DNA of 64,000 nt from Actinomadura rubteroloni (GCF_002911665.1 NZ_MTBP01000004.1:310001-374000), one strand, 5' to 3'. Shown: positions 25,315 through 32,951, numbered from the stretch's first letter. Notes: a model not told the origin generated them from the letters alone. A program made the numbers and translations.

Positions 25315-25716
25315 TTACTCGGCGGGTTCCAGGGTCACGGAGATCGAGTTGATGCAGTAGCGGTCGTCGGTCGGGGTCTCGTAGCCCTCGCCGTGGAAGA
25401 CGTGGCCCAGGTGGGAGTCACAGCGGGCGCAGCGGACCTCGATGCGCGTCATGCCGAGCGAGCTGTCCTCCAGGAGGACGACCGCCTCGGATTTCGAGGG
25501 CTCGAAGAACGACGGCCATCCGCAGTGCGAGTCGAACTTGGCGTCCGAGCGGAACAGCTCGGCGCCGCAGGCGCGGCAGCGGTAGACGCCGACGGTCTTG
25601 GTGTCGGTGTACTCGCCGGTGAACGGACGTTCGGTCCCGGCCTCGCGCAGGACGTGGAACTCCTCCGGGCTGAGCTGCGCCCGCCACTCCGCGTCGGTCT
25701 TGCGGATCTTCTCCAT
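25315..25716 (-). CDS. msrB: Peptide-methionine (R)-S-oxide reductase
   Basis: Repairs oxidised methionine. The 133-residue protein carries the zinc-binding pairs CRAC (Cys47, Cys50) and CARC (Cys96, Cys99), SHCGWPSFFEP, the GHVFHGEG segment and the catalytic RYCINS motif (Cys121). All key residues are present, and the length is that of a free-standing MsrB. It is convergent with hemQ and divergent from the LigD-type polymerase gene. Confidence 0.95.
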   Translation of the reverse strand: MEKIRKTDAEWRAQLSPEEFHVLREAGTERPFTGEYTDTKTVGVYRCRACGAELFRSDAKFDSHCGWPSFFEPSKSEAVVLLEDSSLGMTRIEVRCARCDSHLGHVFHGEGYETPTDDRYCINSISVTLEPAE

Positions 25717-25802
25717 GCGTCCGACGGTACCTCGCGGGCGGTCGCGGGCCGCCGCCGAGGGCGGTCCCGGGGAACGTCGTACCCGTGGGTTAACGTGCCG
25801 TT

Positions 25803-26855
25803 ATGGCTTCGCCCTTCATCGAGATCCCGGTCGGGGATCGGCTCGTCAAGGTGAGCAACCCCGACCGCGTCTACTTCCCGGAGCACGGCTTCACCAAGCG
25901 GATGGTGGTGGAGTACTACCTGGCGGTCGGCGACGGGATCCTGCGCGCCACGCGGAACCGCCCGACGACGCTGGAGCGGTGGCCGTCGGGGGTGTTCGAG
26001 GGCGCGCGGCTCGCGACGCGGGCCGACGGGCGCAACGCGGACGCGTTCTACCAGAAGCGCGTGCCCAAGGGCGCGCCCGACTGGGTGGAGACCGCGCGGA
26101 TCGACTTCCCGTCCGGCCGGTCGGCCGACGAGGTGTGTCCGGGCGAACTCGCGGTGGTCGCGTGGGCGGCCAACCTCGGGACGCTGACGTTCCACCCGTG
26201 GCCCGTCCGCGCCGGCGACGTCGACCGTCCCGACGAGCTGCGGATCGACCTCGACCCGCAGCCCGGCACGACCTTCGCCGACGCGGTGCGGGTCGCGCTC
26301 GGCCCCGCCCGCGACCTGCTGGACGAGCTGGGCTACACCGGGTTCGTGAAGACGTCGGGCAAGCACGGCGTCCACATCTACGTCCGGATCGAGCCGCGCT
26401 GGACGTTCACCGAGGTCCGCCGCGCGGCGCTGGCGTTCGGCCGGGAGATCGAGCGCCGCGCGCCGCGCGAGATCACGACGAAGTGGTGGAAGGAGGAGCG
26501 CGGCGAGCAGATCTTCGTGGACTTCAACCAGAACGCGCGCGACCGGACGATCGCGTCGGCGTACAGCGTCCGTCCGGTGCCCGCCGCGACGGTGTCGGCG
26601 CCGGTGACGTGGGACGAGCTGCCCGACGTCGCCACCGAGGACTTCACGATCGCGACGATGCCCGCCCGGTTCGCCGAGCTGGGCGACGTCCACGCCGCCA
26701 TCGACGACCGCGCCTTCTCCCTCGAACCGCTGCTGGCGATGGCCGACCGGGACGAGAACGACCACGGCCTCGGCGACATGCCCTACCCGCCGAACTACCC
26801 GAAGATGGAGGGCGAGCCGCGCCGCGTCCAGCCGAGCAAGGCCCGCCGCGACTAG
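25803..26855 (+). CDS. Stand-alone LigD-type polymerase/primase domain protein
   Basis: A 350-residue primase-polymerase of the LigD PolDom family, which fills ends or adds ribonucleotides during non-homologous end joining. It has KVSNPDRVYFPEHGFTKRMV, the metal-binding motif LRIDLDPQPG, and the KTSGKHGVHIYVRI block with catalytic lysine and histidine. Ligase and nuclease domains are absent. No ribosome site precedes the ATG; TAACGT lies six bases upstream, so the transcript may be leaderless. A LigC-type ligase gene at 42118 could be its partner. Confidence 0.9.
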   Translation: MASPFIEIPVGDRLVKVSNPDRVYFPEHGFTKRMVVEYYLAVGDGILRATRNRPTTLERWPSGVFEGARLATRADGRNADAFYQKRVPKGAPDWVETARIDFPSGRSADEVCPGELAVVAWAANLGTLTFHPWPVRAGDVDRPDELRIDLDPQPGTTFADAVRVALGPARDLLDELGYTGFVKTSGKHGVHIYVRIEPRWTFTEVRRAALAFGREIERRAPREITTKWWKEERGEQIFVDFNQNARDRTIASAYSVRPVPAATVSAPVTWDELPDVATEDFTIATMPARFAELGDVHAAIDDRAFSLEPLLAMADRDENDHGLGDMPYPPNYPKMEGEPRRVQPSKARRD

Positions 26856-26889
26856 GGACGCGCGGGTCCGGGCCTAGGCGCCGTCCCGG

Positions 26890-26994
26890 ATGGCCGCCGC
26901 GAGCGCCGGGCACTGCACCACCGTCGCGCGCCTGCTCGGCGTGCCGGACGTCGAGCTGGACGCCCGCCCCGACGACTGGACGCGGGAGCACTGA
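26890..26994 (+). pseudogene. Short remnant resembling a C-terminal oxidoreductase tail
   Basis: This 34-codon frame in the gap after the polymerase gene ends TRLLGVPD-type helix then DARPDDWTREH, reminiscent of the end of NmrA-like NAD(P)-binding proteins (family tails ending in D-x-x-x-W-x-x-x-H patterns). It has no ribosome site and may be a gene relic. The evidence is composition and a loose motif only. Confidence 0.25.
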
Positions 26995-27008
26995 GCACGC
27001 GCGACCGG

Positions 27009-27779
27009 TCACCAGGGGACGGGACCGTCCTCGTTGAAGTAGCCGCCGGTCGGGCCGTCGTCGTCGAGGGTGGCGAGCCGCAGGACGACCTTGGCGCCGT
27101 CGGCGGCGGTGCGGGAGAAGCCGGGGTGCCGCGCGGCGGACGAGCCTTCCGTGAGGTGGTGGGTGACGCCGGCGGCGAAGTCCGTCGCGCACGGCCCGGG
27201 GTCGGCGGTGTTGACGAGCACGCCGTGCGGTCGCAGCTCCTTGGCGTACTGGACGGTCAGCGCGTTGAGCGCGGTTTTCGACGGCGCATAGCTGACGTTC
27301 GCCGGAATCCGGGCGAGGTAGTCGGCGGGGTCGCTCATCCGGGCGAGGGAGCCGACGCCGCTGCCGACGTTGACGATCCGTCCGGCGGGGGAGCGCAGGA
27401 GCAGCGGCAGCAGCGCGTCCGTCACGCGGACGACGCCGAACACGTTCGTCTCGAAGACGTCCCGCAGCGCGGCGACGTCCGCGCCGCCCGGCTGCGCCGA
27501 CGCGTGGCGGCCGGAGATCCCGGCGTTGTTGACGAGCACGTCCAGCGCGCCGTGCCGCTCGGCGACCAGCCGCGCGGCGGCGGCGACGGACGCGTCGTCG
27601 GTGACGTCCAACGCGACCGGGTGGACGTTGTCGCCCAACTTGGCGGCGGCCGTCGCGCCGCGCACGGGGTCCCGCGATCCGAGCAGGACGGTCATGCCCA
27701 GCGCCGCGAGCCCCGCCGCGACCTCGTATCCGATGCCCTTGTTCGCGCCGGTCACCAGCGCGACCTGTTGTCTGATCAC
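27009..27779 (-). CDS. Short-chain dehydrogenase/reductase
   Basis: Classical SDR of 256 residues. It has the cofactor motif TGANKGIG (residues 10-17), the LDVTDDASV acidic patch, the structural NNAG motif, the catalytic serine in VNVGSGVGS and the YAPSK catalytic pair, followed by PGPCATDFAAG. Arg at the end of strand 2 (GSRDP) suggests NADPH. The GTG at 27779 was chosen, though the ribosome site is weak. It is divergent from a LysR regulator gene 70 bp away, which probably controls it. Substrate unknown. Confidence 0.88.
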   Translation of the reverse strand: MIRQQVALVTGANKGIGYEVAAGLAALGMTVLLGSRDPVRGATAAAKLGDNVHPVALDVTDDASVAAAARLVAERHGALDVLVNNAGISGRHASAQPGGADVAALRDVFETNVFGVVRVTDALLPLLLRSPAGRIVNVGSGVGSLARMSDPADYLARIPANVSYAPSKTALNALTVQYAKELRPHGVLVNTADPGPCATDFAAGVTHHLTEGSSAARHPGFSRTAADGAKVVLRLATLDDDGPTGGYFNEDGPVPW

Positions 27780-27835
27780 GGCTCCAAGACCACCACGGGC
27801 CGCTGCGCGCACCAACACCGATCCGCAACCGATTG

Positions 27836-27850
27836 ATACCTTGAAGGTAT
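27836..27850. promoter_or_regulatory. Perfect palindrome (LysR-type T-N11-A site) over the lysR start
   Basis: ATACCTT-G-AAGGTAT is a perfect 15-bp palindrome fitting the T-N11-A rule of LysR regulators. It overlaps the ATG of the regulator gene (27849) and includes TACCTT, a plausible -10 six bases before a leaderless start. Binding here would both autorepress and control the divergent SDR gene. Confidence 0.6.
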
Positions 27851-28679
27851 GGTCGAGATCCGCGAGCTGAGGTACTTCGTCGCGGTCGCCGAAGAACTCC
27901 ACTTCGGCCGCGCCGCCGAGCGGCTCGGGATCGCCCAGCCGCCGCTGTCGCGGGCCGTCCAGAAGCTGGAGCGGCAGGTGGGCGTCCCGCTGCTGGAGCG
28001 GACGAGCCGTCGTGTCGCGCTGACCGGCGCGGGAGCGGTGTTCCTGCGCGAGAGCCGCGCCGTTCTGGACGCGGCCGACGCGGCCGTGCGGCGCGCCCGG
28101 CGGGCCGCCGCGCCGGGGCTCGTCCTCGTGATGAAGCCCGGCGGGGACGGCGGCGGACTGCTGCGGGACGTCCTGGACGCCTACCGCGCGCAGCCCGGCG
28201 CCGTCCCGGTGGACGTCCGGTTCAGCTTCGGCGAGCGGGCCGAGATGCTGCGCGACGGACGCGCCGACGCCGCGCTCCTGCACCGTCCGCGCAACGACCT
28301 CACCGGCCTGGCCTGGGAGGAACTGCTGGTCGAGCGGCAGGTCGTGCTGCTGCCGCCCGGCCACCGCCTGGCGGGACGCGCCGCCGTCCGGCTGGACGAC
28401 CTGCGCGGCGAGCCGGCCCCGCGCTACCCCGGGTCGCCCGGCGACGCGACCGGCCCCGAGGTCACCGAGACCGGCCACCTGTCGCAGCTCGTCGCGCTCG
28501 GCCGGGCCGTGGCGGTCGTGCCGGAATCGCTTCAGGACCAGCTCCGCCGGGACCTGGTGGCCGTCCCGGTGACCGACGCGCCGCCGACGACGCTCGTCCT
28601 GGCCTGGGCCGAGGGCGCGCGGTCGCCGGAGCTGGCGGCGTTCGTCCGGTGCGCCGCCGAGGTCGCCGCCGCTAGCTGA
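27849..28679 (+). CDS. LysR-family transcriptional regulator
   Basis: A 276-residue regulator. The N-terminal winged helix (VEIRELRYFVAVAEELHFGR, then AQPPLSRAVQKLERQVG) is classic for LysR, followed by a linker and a periplasmic-binding-like effector domain (FSFGERAEMLRDGRADAALLHRP). The divergent SDR gene and a palindrome over its own start are its likely targets. Its stop overlaps the leuA stop from the opposite strand by eight bases. The effector is unknown. Confidence 0.93.
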   Translation: MVEIRELRYFVAVAEELHFGRAAERLGIAQPPLSRAVQKLERQVGVPLLERTSRRVALTGAGAVFLRESRAVLDAADAAVRRARRAAAPGLVLVMKPGGDGGGLLRDVLDAYRAQPGAVPVDVRFSFGERAEMLRDGRADAALLHRPRNDLTGLAWEELLVERQVVLLPPGHRLAGRAAVRLDDLRGEPAPRYPGSPGDATGPEVTETGHLSQLVALGRAVAVVPESLQDQLRRDLVAVPVTDAPPTTLVLAWAEGARSPELAAFVRCAAEVAAAS

Positions 28680-30351
28680 GCAGGCGGTTCACCGCGTTCA
28701 GCACGGCGTCGTGCGGCGCGGGGGCCGCGCCCCAGGCGGTGCGGCCGTCCACGCGGCACTCGGCGTAGGCGACGCCCGAGCGGACGACGTGCTCGGTGAC
28801 CTCGACGTCCGTCCCGGCGGCGCGCAGGGCCCGGACGAGCGCGGCGACCGGATCGTCCCCGGTGCCGGTGTGCTCGGCGTCGCCGATCCGCACGGTCACC
28901 GAGGCGTCCGTGGCGCCGACCACCGCGAACGGCCCGGTGACGTCCACGTACGCGGCGCGGAACAGGTCGCCGATCTCCTTCGCCGGGACCTCCGCGCCGC
29001 TCTCGTCGGCCGCCGCCTGGACGCGCCGGGACACCTCGGCCCGCATCCCGGGCGGCAGGTCGAACCCGTGCTCGGTGTCGAGGACGTACGCCACGCCTCC
29101 CTTTCCGGACTGGCTGTTCACGCGGATGACGGCCTCGTACGAACGTCCCACGTCGTGCGGGTCGATCGGCAGGTACGGGACGTTCCACGGCGCTTCGTCC
29201 GGTGCGACGCCCAGGGCGCGGGCCTGCTCGGCGTGGTGCGCGAAACCCTTGCCGATGGCGTCCTGATGCGTTCCGGAGAACGCCGTATAGACCAGGTCGC
29301 CACCGTACGGGTGCCGTTCGTGCACGCCGATCCGGTTGCAGTGTTCGACCGTCGCGCGGATGACGTCGATGTCCGAGAAATCGATCCGGGGATCGACGCC
29401 CTGCGCATGGAGGTTCAGCGCCAGCGCCACCAGGTCGACGTTGCCGGTGCGCTCGCCGTTACCGAACAGGCAGCCTTCCACCCGCTGCGCCCCGGCGAGG
29501 ACGGCCAGCTCCGCGCACGCCACGCCCGTGCCCCGGTCGTTGTGCGGATGCACCGACAGGATGACGGAGTCACGACGGGCCAGGTTGCGGTGCATGTACT
29601 CGATCTGGTCCGCGTACACGTTCGGGGACGCGATCTCGACCGTGGCGGGCAGGTTGTGGATGACGGGACGGTCCGGCGACGCGTCCCACAGCTCGGTCAG
29701 GCTGTCGCACACGCTCAGGACGTAGTCGGGCTCGGTCTGGTTGAACACCTCGGGCGAGAACTCGAACCGGACGCCCGGCCGGTCCCCGGCGAGCCGCGCG
29801 ACCAGCGCCGCCGCGTCCAGGACGAGCCGGTGCAGCTCGTCGCGCCCGCGCCGCAGGACGACGTCCCGCCAGGTCGGGGCCGTCGCGGTGTAGAGGTGGA
29901 CGACCGCGCGCGGCAGGCCCTCGATCGAGGCGAACGTCCGCTCGATGAGGTCGTGTCGTGCGGGGGTGAAAACGACGATCGTCACGTCGTCCGGGACGGC
30001 GCCGCTCTCCACCAGGTGCCGTACGAACGCGAAGTCGTCGCGGCTGGCCGACGGATAACCGACCTCGATCTCTTTGAAGCCCATCGTGACGAGCAGGTCG
30101 AAGAAGCGGCGCTTGCGGGCCGGGTCCATCGGGTCGGCCAGTGCCTGGTTGCCGTCGCGCAGGTCCACCGGGACCCACAGCGGCGGCGCCTCCAGCCGCC
30201 GGGACGGCCAGGCCCGCTCGAACTCGGGTACCGGGACGCGGTCGTACACCGATCGGTACCGGTGGGACGGCATGGAACTCTCGCGCTGGGGATTCCAGAA
30301 GGGCGCTTCGTCGGCGACGGGCCCGTCCGGGGTGCGCAGGCTGGGGAACAC
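28672..30351 (-). CDS. leuA: 2-isopropylmalate synthase
   Basis: First committed step of leucine biosynthesis: acetyl-CoA plus 2-ketoisovalerate. The 559-residue protein has the catalytic barrel (WVPVDLRDGNQAL, KEIEVGYPSASRDDF, SVHPHNDRGTG, GCLFGNGERTGN) and a C-terminal regulatory domain for leucine feedback. The GTG at 30351 has AGGAAG upstream and gives VFPSLRTPDG; an ATG at the MPSHRYRSVYDR stretch is possible but shorter. A 14-codon leader peptide with three leucine codons and competing hairpins lies just upstream, so expression is probably attenuated. Confidence 0.95.
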   Translation of the reverse strand: MFPSLRTPDGPVADEAPFWNPQRESSMPSHRYRSVYDRVPVPEFERAWPSRRLEAPPLWVPVDLRDGNQALADPMDPARKRRFFDLLVTMGFKEIEVGYPSASRDDFAFVRHLVESGAVPDDVTIVVFTPARHDLIERTFASIEGLPRAVVHLYTATAPTWRDVVLRRGRDELHRLVLDAAALVARLAGDRPGVRFEFSPEVFNQTEPDYVLSVCDSLTELWDASPDRPVIHNLPATVEIASPNVYADQIEYMHRNLARRDSVILSVHPHNDRGTGVACAELAVLAGAQRVEGCLFGNGERTGNVDLVALALNLHAQGVDPRIDFSDIDVIRATVEHCNRIGVHERHPYGGDLVYTAFSGTHQDAIGKGFAHHAEQARALGVAPDEAPWNVPYLPIDPHDVGRSYEAVIRVNSQSGKGGVAYVLDTEHGFDLPPGMRAEVSRRVQAAADESGAEVPAKEIGDLFRAAYVDVTGPFAVVGATDASVTVRIGDAEHTGTGDDPVAALVRALRAAGTDVEVTEHVVRSGVAYAECRVDGRTAWGAAPAPHDAVLNAVNRLLS

Positions 30352-30381
30352 GGTTCTTCCTCGCGGTCGTGGCGGATCGGA

Positions 30382-30438
30382 CGACCGGCAGCACCGGACC
30401 CCGCGGCGGGGTGCCGGTCGGTTCAGGCCCCGCCGCGG
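30382..30438 (-). promoter_or_regulatory. leuA attenuator: two mutually exclusive hairpins
   Basis: In the minus-strand transcript, arm A (30438-30428, CCGCGGCGGGG, inside the leader codons) pairs perfectly over 11 bases with arm B (30411-30401). Arm C1 (30420-30412, CGACCGGCA) pairs perfectly over nine bases with C2 (30390-30382). A:B traps C1 in its loop and C1:C2 traps B, so they exclude each other. A ribosome finishing the leader covers A and permits C1:C2; a stalled one favours A:B. No U-tract follows, so the output could be terminator- or translation-type. Confidence 0.65.
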
Positions 30439-30467
30439 CGACCGAGAAGAAGAACGCGCTGCGACAT
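30423..30467 (-). CDS. leuL: leuA leader peptide, 14 residues
   Basis: The peptide is MSQRVLLLGRRGGA. Its three consecutive leucine codons are CTT CTT CTC; CTT is rare at this GC content, as expected of a sensor for leucyl-tRNA supply. A -10 element TATCCT lies seven bases before the ATG and no ribosome site is visible, so translation is probably leaderless. Its arginine-glycine codons form one arm of the competing hairpins before leuA. The type of gene, position and codons together make this a strong call. Confidence 0.75.
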   Translation of the reverse strand: MSQRVLLLGRRGGA

Positions 30468-30474
30468 CGCCGGT

Positions 30475-30510
30475 AGGATAGGCACAACTCAGCTCCTCAG
30501 ACAACCTGAG
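30475..30510 (-). promoter_or_regulatory. leu leader promoter with an overlapping inverted repeat
   Basis: TTGTCT (30499-30504) and TATCCT (30475-30480) on the minus strand are 18 bases apart, directly before the leader peptide. An inverted repeat CTCAG-N5-CTGAG (30496-30510) covers the -35 and lies 10 bases before the divergent GntR gene, so it is a candidate operator for that regulator. Confidence 0.5.
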
Positions 30511-30519
30511 AGGTCGCCG

Positions 30520-31203
30520 GTGGCACCGCTCCGTCCCAGCCCGCTGGTCGAACAGGCCATCGCCCACCTGCGCGAACAGATCGCGGCGGGCCACTGGCCG
30601 GTCGGCGCGAAACTGCCCGGCGAGACGACGCTCGCCCGCGACCTCGGCGTCGGCCGGTCCACCGTCCGGGAGGCGATCCGCGCGCTCGCCGGGGCCGGGC
30701 TGGTGCGCGCGAGGCAGGGCGCCGGGGTGTTCGTGCTGGCCGCCGAGCCGGACGAAGGCTGGCAGGACCGGCTGCGCCGCGCCTCGGTCGCCGAGGTCTA
30801 CGAGATCCGGATGATGATCGAGGTCGGGGCGGCGGAACTGGCCGCGCGGCGGCGCACGGACGCCGACCTCCTGGCGCTGGACCGCGCCCTCGCGGCCCGG
30901 ACGGCGGCCGTCGCGGACGGCACCGACGAGCAGTTCATCGACGCCGACATCGCGCTGCACGCGGCGGTCGTCGCGGCGGCCGGGAACCCGCTGCTCGCCG
31001 ATCTGTTCGCCGGGTTCGTCCCGGTGCTGCGGGACGGGCTGCTCGACCTCGTCCGGATGATCGACGCGCGGGCCGACGACGCCGTCCACGGGGCCGCCGC
31101 GCACGCGGACCTGGTCGAGGCCGTCCGCGCGGGCGACCCGGCCGCGGCGGGCGCCGTCCTGACGGCCGAACTCCGCCGCACGCTGGCCGCGCTGGACGCG
31201 TGA
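30520..31203 (+). CDS. GntR/FadR-family transcriptional regulator
   Basis: The 227-residue protein has an N-terminal winged helix (VEQAIAHLREQIAAGHWPVG, KLPGETTLARDLGVGRSTVR) and a C-terminal all-helical FCD effector domain whose metal-binding aspartate and histidines are visible (DADIALHAAVVAAAGN, HGAAAHADLVEAV). The GTG at 30520 follows GAGAGG. It is divergent from the leuA leader, and an inverted repeat in the shared region may be its operator. Effector unknown; FadR-type members usually bind a small organic acid. Confidence 0.9.
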   Translation: MAPLRPSPLVEQAIAHLREQIAAGHWPVGAKLPGETTLARDLGVGRSTVREAIRALAGAGLVRARQGAGVFVLAAEPDEGWQDRLRRASVAEVYEIRMMIEVGAAELAARRRTDADLLALDRALAARTAAVADGTDEQFIDADIALHAAVVAAAGNPLLADLFAGFVPVLRDGLLDLVRMIDARADDAVHGAAAHADLVEAVRAGDPAAAGAVLTAELRRTLAALDA

Positions 31204-31211
31204 GGCAGGAG

Positions 31212-31220
31212 TTATCCACA
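31212..31220. promoter_or_regulatory. Second perfect DnaA-box-like 9-mer
   Basis: TTATCCACA again sits within AGTTATCCACAG, in the 58-bp gap before the GNAT gene. It is the same 12-mer as at 23091-23102. Confidence 0.35.
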
Positions 31221-31261
31221 GTCTGGACACCGGGTTCGCGCTGGTCGCCGACCTCCGTAAA

Positions 31262-31774
31262 GTGAACGGCGTGGAGATTGCGCCCATGCTTCCCGAGCAC
31301 GCCCCCGACGTGCTCGCGATCTACCAGCACGGCATCGACGGGGGGAACGCGACGTTCGAGGACGCCGCTCCGGACTGGCCCGTGTTCTCGGCCGGGAAAC
31401 TGCCCGACCACCGGTTCGTCGCGCTGGACGGCGCGGAGATGCTCGGCTGGGTCGCGCTCGCGCCCACGTCCGGCCGCGCGGTGTTCCAGGGCGTCGTGGA
31501 GAACTCGGTGTACGTCCATCCGAAGGCGTGCGGGCGGGGCGTCGGCCGCGCGCTGCTCGAAGCGGTGATCGACTCCAGCGAGCGCGCCGGGATCTGGTCG
31601 ATCCTCGCCGGGATCTTCCCGGAGAACGCCGCGAGTCTGCGGCTGCACGAACGGCTCGGCTTCCGGCACGTCGGCGTGCGCGAGCGGATGGGACGGCACG
31701 ATTTCGGCGGCCGGTCCGTCTGGCGCGACGTCGTGTACCTGGAGCGCCGCAGCACGGTCGCGGGCGTGGGCTGA
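31262..31774 (+). CDS. GNAT N-acetyltransferase (phosphinothricin acetyltransferase-like)
   Basis: A 170-residue acetyl-CoA-dependent acetyltransferase. Motif A is visible in VYVHPKACGRGVGRALLEAV, where GRGVG binds the CoA pyrophosphate. The N-terminal IAPMLPEHAPDVLAIYQHGI and the C-terminal NAASLRLHERLGFRHVGVRE are typical of the Pat/Bar group, which acetylates amino acids such as methionine sulfoximine or phosphinothricin. The actual substrate is unknown. The GTG at 31262 is used; another GTG lies three codons later. Four bases separate it from the next gene, so they are likely cotranscribed. Confidence 0.85.
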   Translation: MNGVEIAPMLPEHAPDVLAIYQHGIDGGNATFEDAAPDWPVFSAGKLPDHRFVALDGAEMLGWVALAPTSGRAVFQGVVENSVYVHPKACGRGVGRALLEAVIDSSERAGIWSILAGIFPENAASLRLHERLGFRHVGVRERMGRHDFGGRSVWRDVVYLERRSTVAGVG

Positions 31775-31777
31775 GCC

Positions 31778-32716
31778 ATGGACCGTTCGGAGAGCCGGCT
31801 GTTCCGGCTGCTGTGGCTGTCGGTCGCGGCGGCCGTCGCGACGATCGCGCTGAAGACCGTCGCCTACCTGGTGACGGGTTCGGTCGGCCTGCTGTCGGAC
31901 GCGCTGGAGTCCGTCGTCAACCTGGTCGCGGCCGTGGTCGCGCTCGGCGCGCTGCGCTGGGCGAGCAAGCCGGCCGATGAGGAGCACCCGCACGGCCACA
32001 CCAAGGCCGAGTACTTCTCGGCGGGCGCCGAAGGCATGATGATCTTCGTGGCGGCGGTCGCGATCGCCGGCACGGCCGTGGAACGGCTGCTGCACCCGCA
32101 CCCGATCGACCAGGTGGGCGTCGGCCTGCTCGTGTCGGCGGTCGCGTCCGTGCTCAACCTCGCGGTGGGCCTGCTGCTGGTGCGCGCGGGCCGCCGCCAT
32201 CGCTCGATCACCCTGGAGGCCGACGGAAAACACCTGCTCACCGACGTCTGGACGTCGGTGGGTGTCGTCGCGGCCGTCGGCGCCGTGGCCCTGACGGGCT
32301 GGACGACGCTGGACCCGGTGATCGCGCTGGCGGTCGCGCTCAACATCGTCCGGACGGGCGCGGACCTGATCCGCCGCTCCGGCGCGGGCCTGATGGACCG
32401 CGCACTGGACACCGACGAACAAGACCGGATCACCGAGGTTCTGGCGGCTTTCGAGCGCGAGGGCGTGGCGTTCCACGCCGTCCGCACCCGCCAGTCGGGT
32501 AGCCGGGGCTTCGTGTCGCTGCACCTGCTCGTGCCCGGCGCCTGGACGGTCCAACGCGGCCACGACAAGGCCGAAGAGGTGGAGGCGGCCCTCCGCACGG
32601 CCCTCCCGCACATCACCGTCCTGACGCACTTGGAACCGATCGAGGACCCGGTCTCCTACGCCGACACGGGCCTGGACCGCACCGACATCCCGTCCCCGTC
32701 CCCGTCCGGCGCCTGA
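31778..32716 (+). CDS. Cation diffusion facilitator (CDF) metal transporter
   Basis: A 312-residue proton-coupled exporter of divalent metals, probably zinc or manganese. Six helices are seen, with the metal-site motif SVGLLSDALESVVN in helix 2 and HLLTDVWTSVGV in helix 5, plus the histidine-bearing loop EEHPHGHTKAEYFSAG between them. A cytoplasmic metal-binding C-terminal domain follows (FVSLHLLVPGAWTVQRGHD). The Ser-Pro-rich tail is disordered. It starts four bases after the GNAT gene. A minisatellite begins 29 bases after the stop. Confidence 0.92.
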   Translation: MDRSESRLFRLLWLSVAAAVATIALKTVAYLVTGSVGLLSDALESVVNLVAAVVALGALRWASKPADEEHPHGHTKAEYFSAGAEGMMIFVAAVAIAGTAVERLLHPHPIDQVGVGLLVSAVASVLNLAVGLLLVRAGRRHRSITLEADGKHLLTDVWTSVGVVAAVGAVALTGWTTLDPVIALAVALNIVRTGADLIRRSGAGLMDRALDTDEQDRITEVLAAFEREGVAFHAVRTRQSGSRGFVSLHLLVPGAWTVQRGHDKAEEVEAALRTALPHITVLTHLEPIEDPVSYADTGLDRTDIPSPSPSGA

Positions 32717-32744
32717 CCCCGCCCGGACACCCCGCGCGGCGCAT

Positions 32745-32838
32745 CCTCACGCGCACCCTCACGCGCACCCTCACGCGCACCCTCGCGGGGCGTTCTCGCG
32801 GTGCGTTCCCACGGCGCGTCCTCACGGCGCGTCCTCAC
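32745..32838. repeat. Short tandem repeats: 12-bp x3 and 13-bp x2
   Basis: CCTCACGCGCAC is repeated three times without interruption (32745-32780), with a partial fourth. GGCGCGTCCTCAC is repeated twice (32813-32838). Both families share CTCAC-type cores and lead into the larger array at 32848. The location is intergenic. Confidence 0.85.
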
Positions 32839-32847
32839 GGCGTACCC

Positions 32848-32951
32848 GCGTGGCGCACCGGCGTGGCGCACCGGCGTGGCGCACCGGCGTGGCGCACCGG
32901 CGTGGCGCACCGGCGTGGCGCACCGGCGTGGCGCACCGGCGTGGCCCACCG
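32848..32951. repeat. 13-bp minisatellite, eight copies
   Basis: Seven identical head-to-tail copies of GCGTGGCGCACCG (32848-32938) are followed by one with a single change (GCGTGGCCCACCG, 32939-32951) and then degenerate sequence. Each unit has a small inverted repeat GTG-GCG-CAC. There are no spacers, so this is not a CRISPR array. Reading frames cross it in all registers, as expected when the period is not a multiple of three; none looks like a gene. Confidence 0.95.

Noticed and set aside
26644..27828. A 394-codon minus-strand frame overlapping the SDR gene
   Set aside because: A shadow frame of Arg/Gly/Ala; the SDR motifs are all in another frame.
32848..32951. CRISPR array
   Set aside because: The repeats are 13 bp, directly adjacent, with no spacers and no cas genes nearby.
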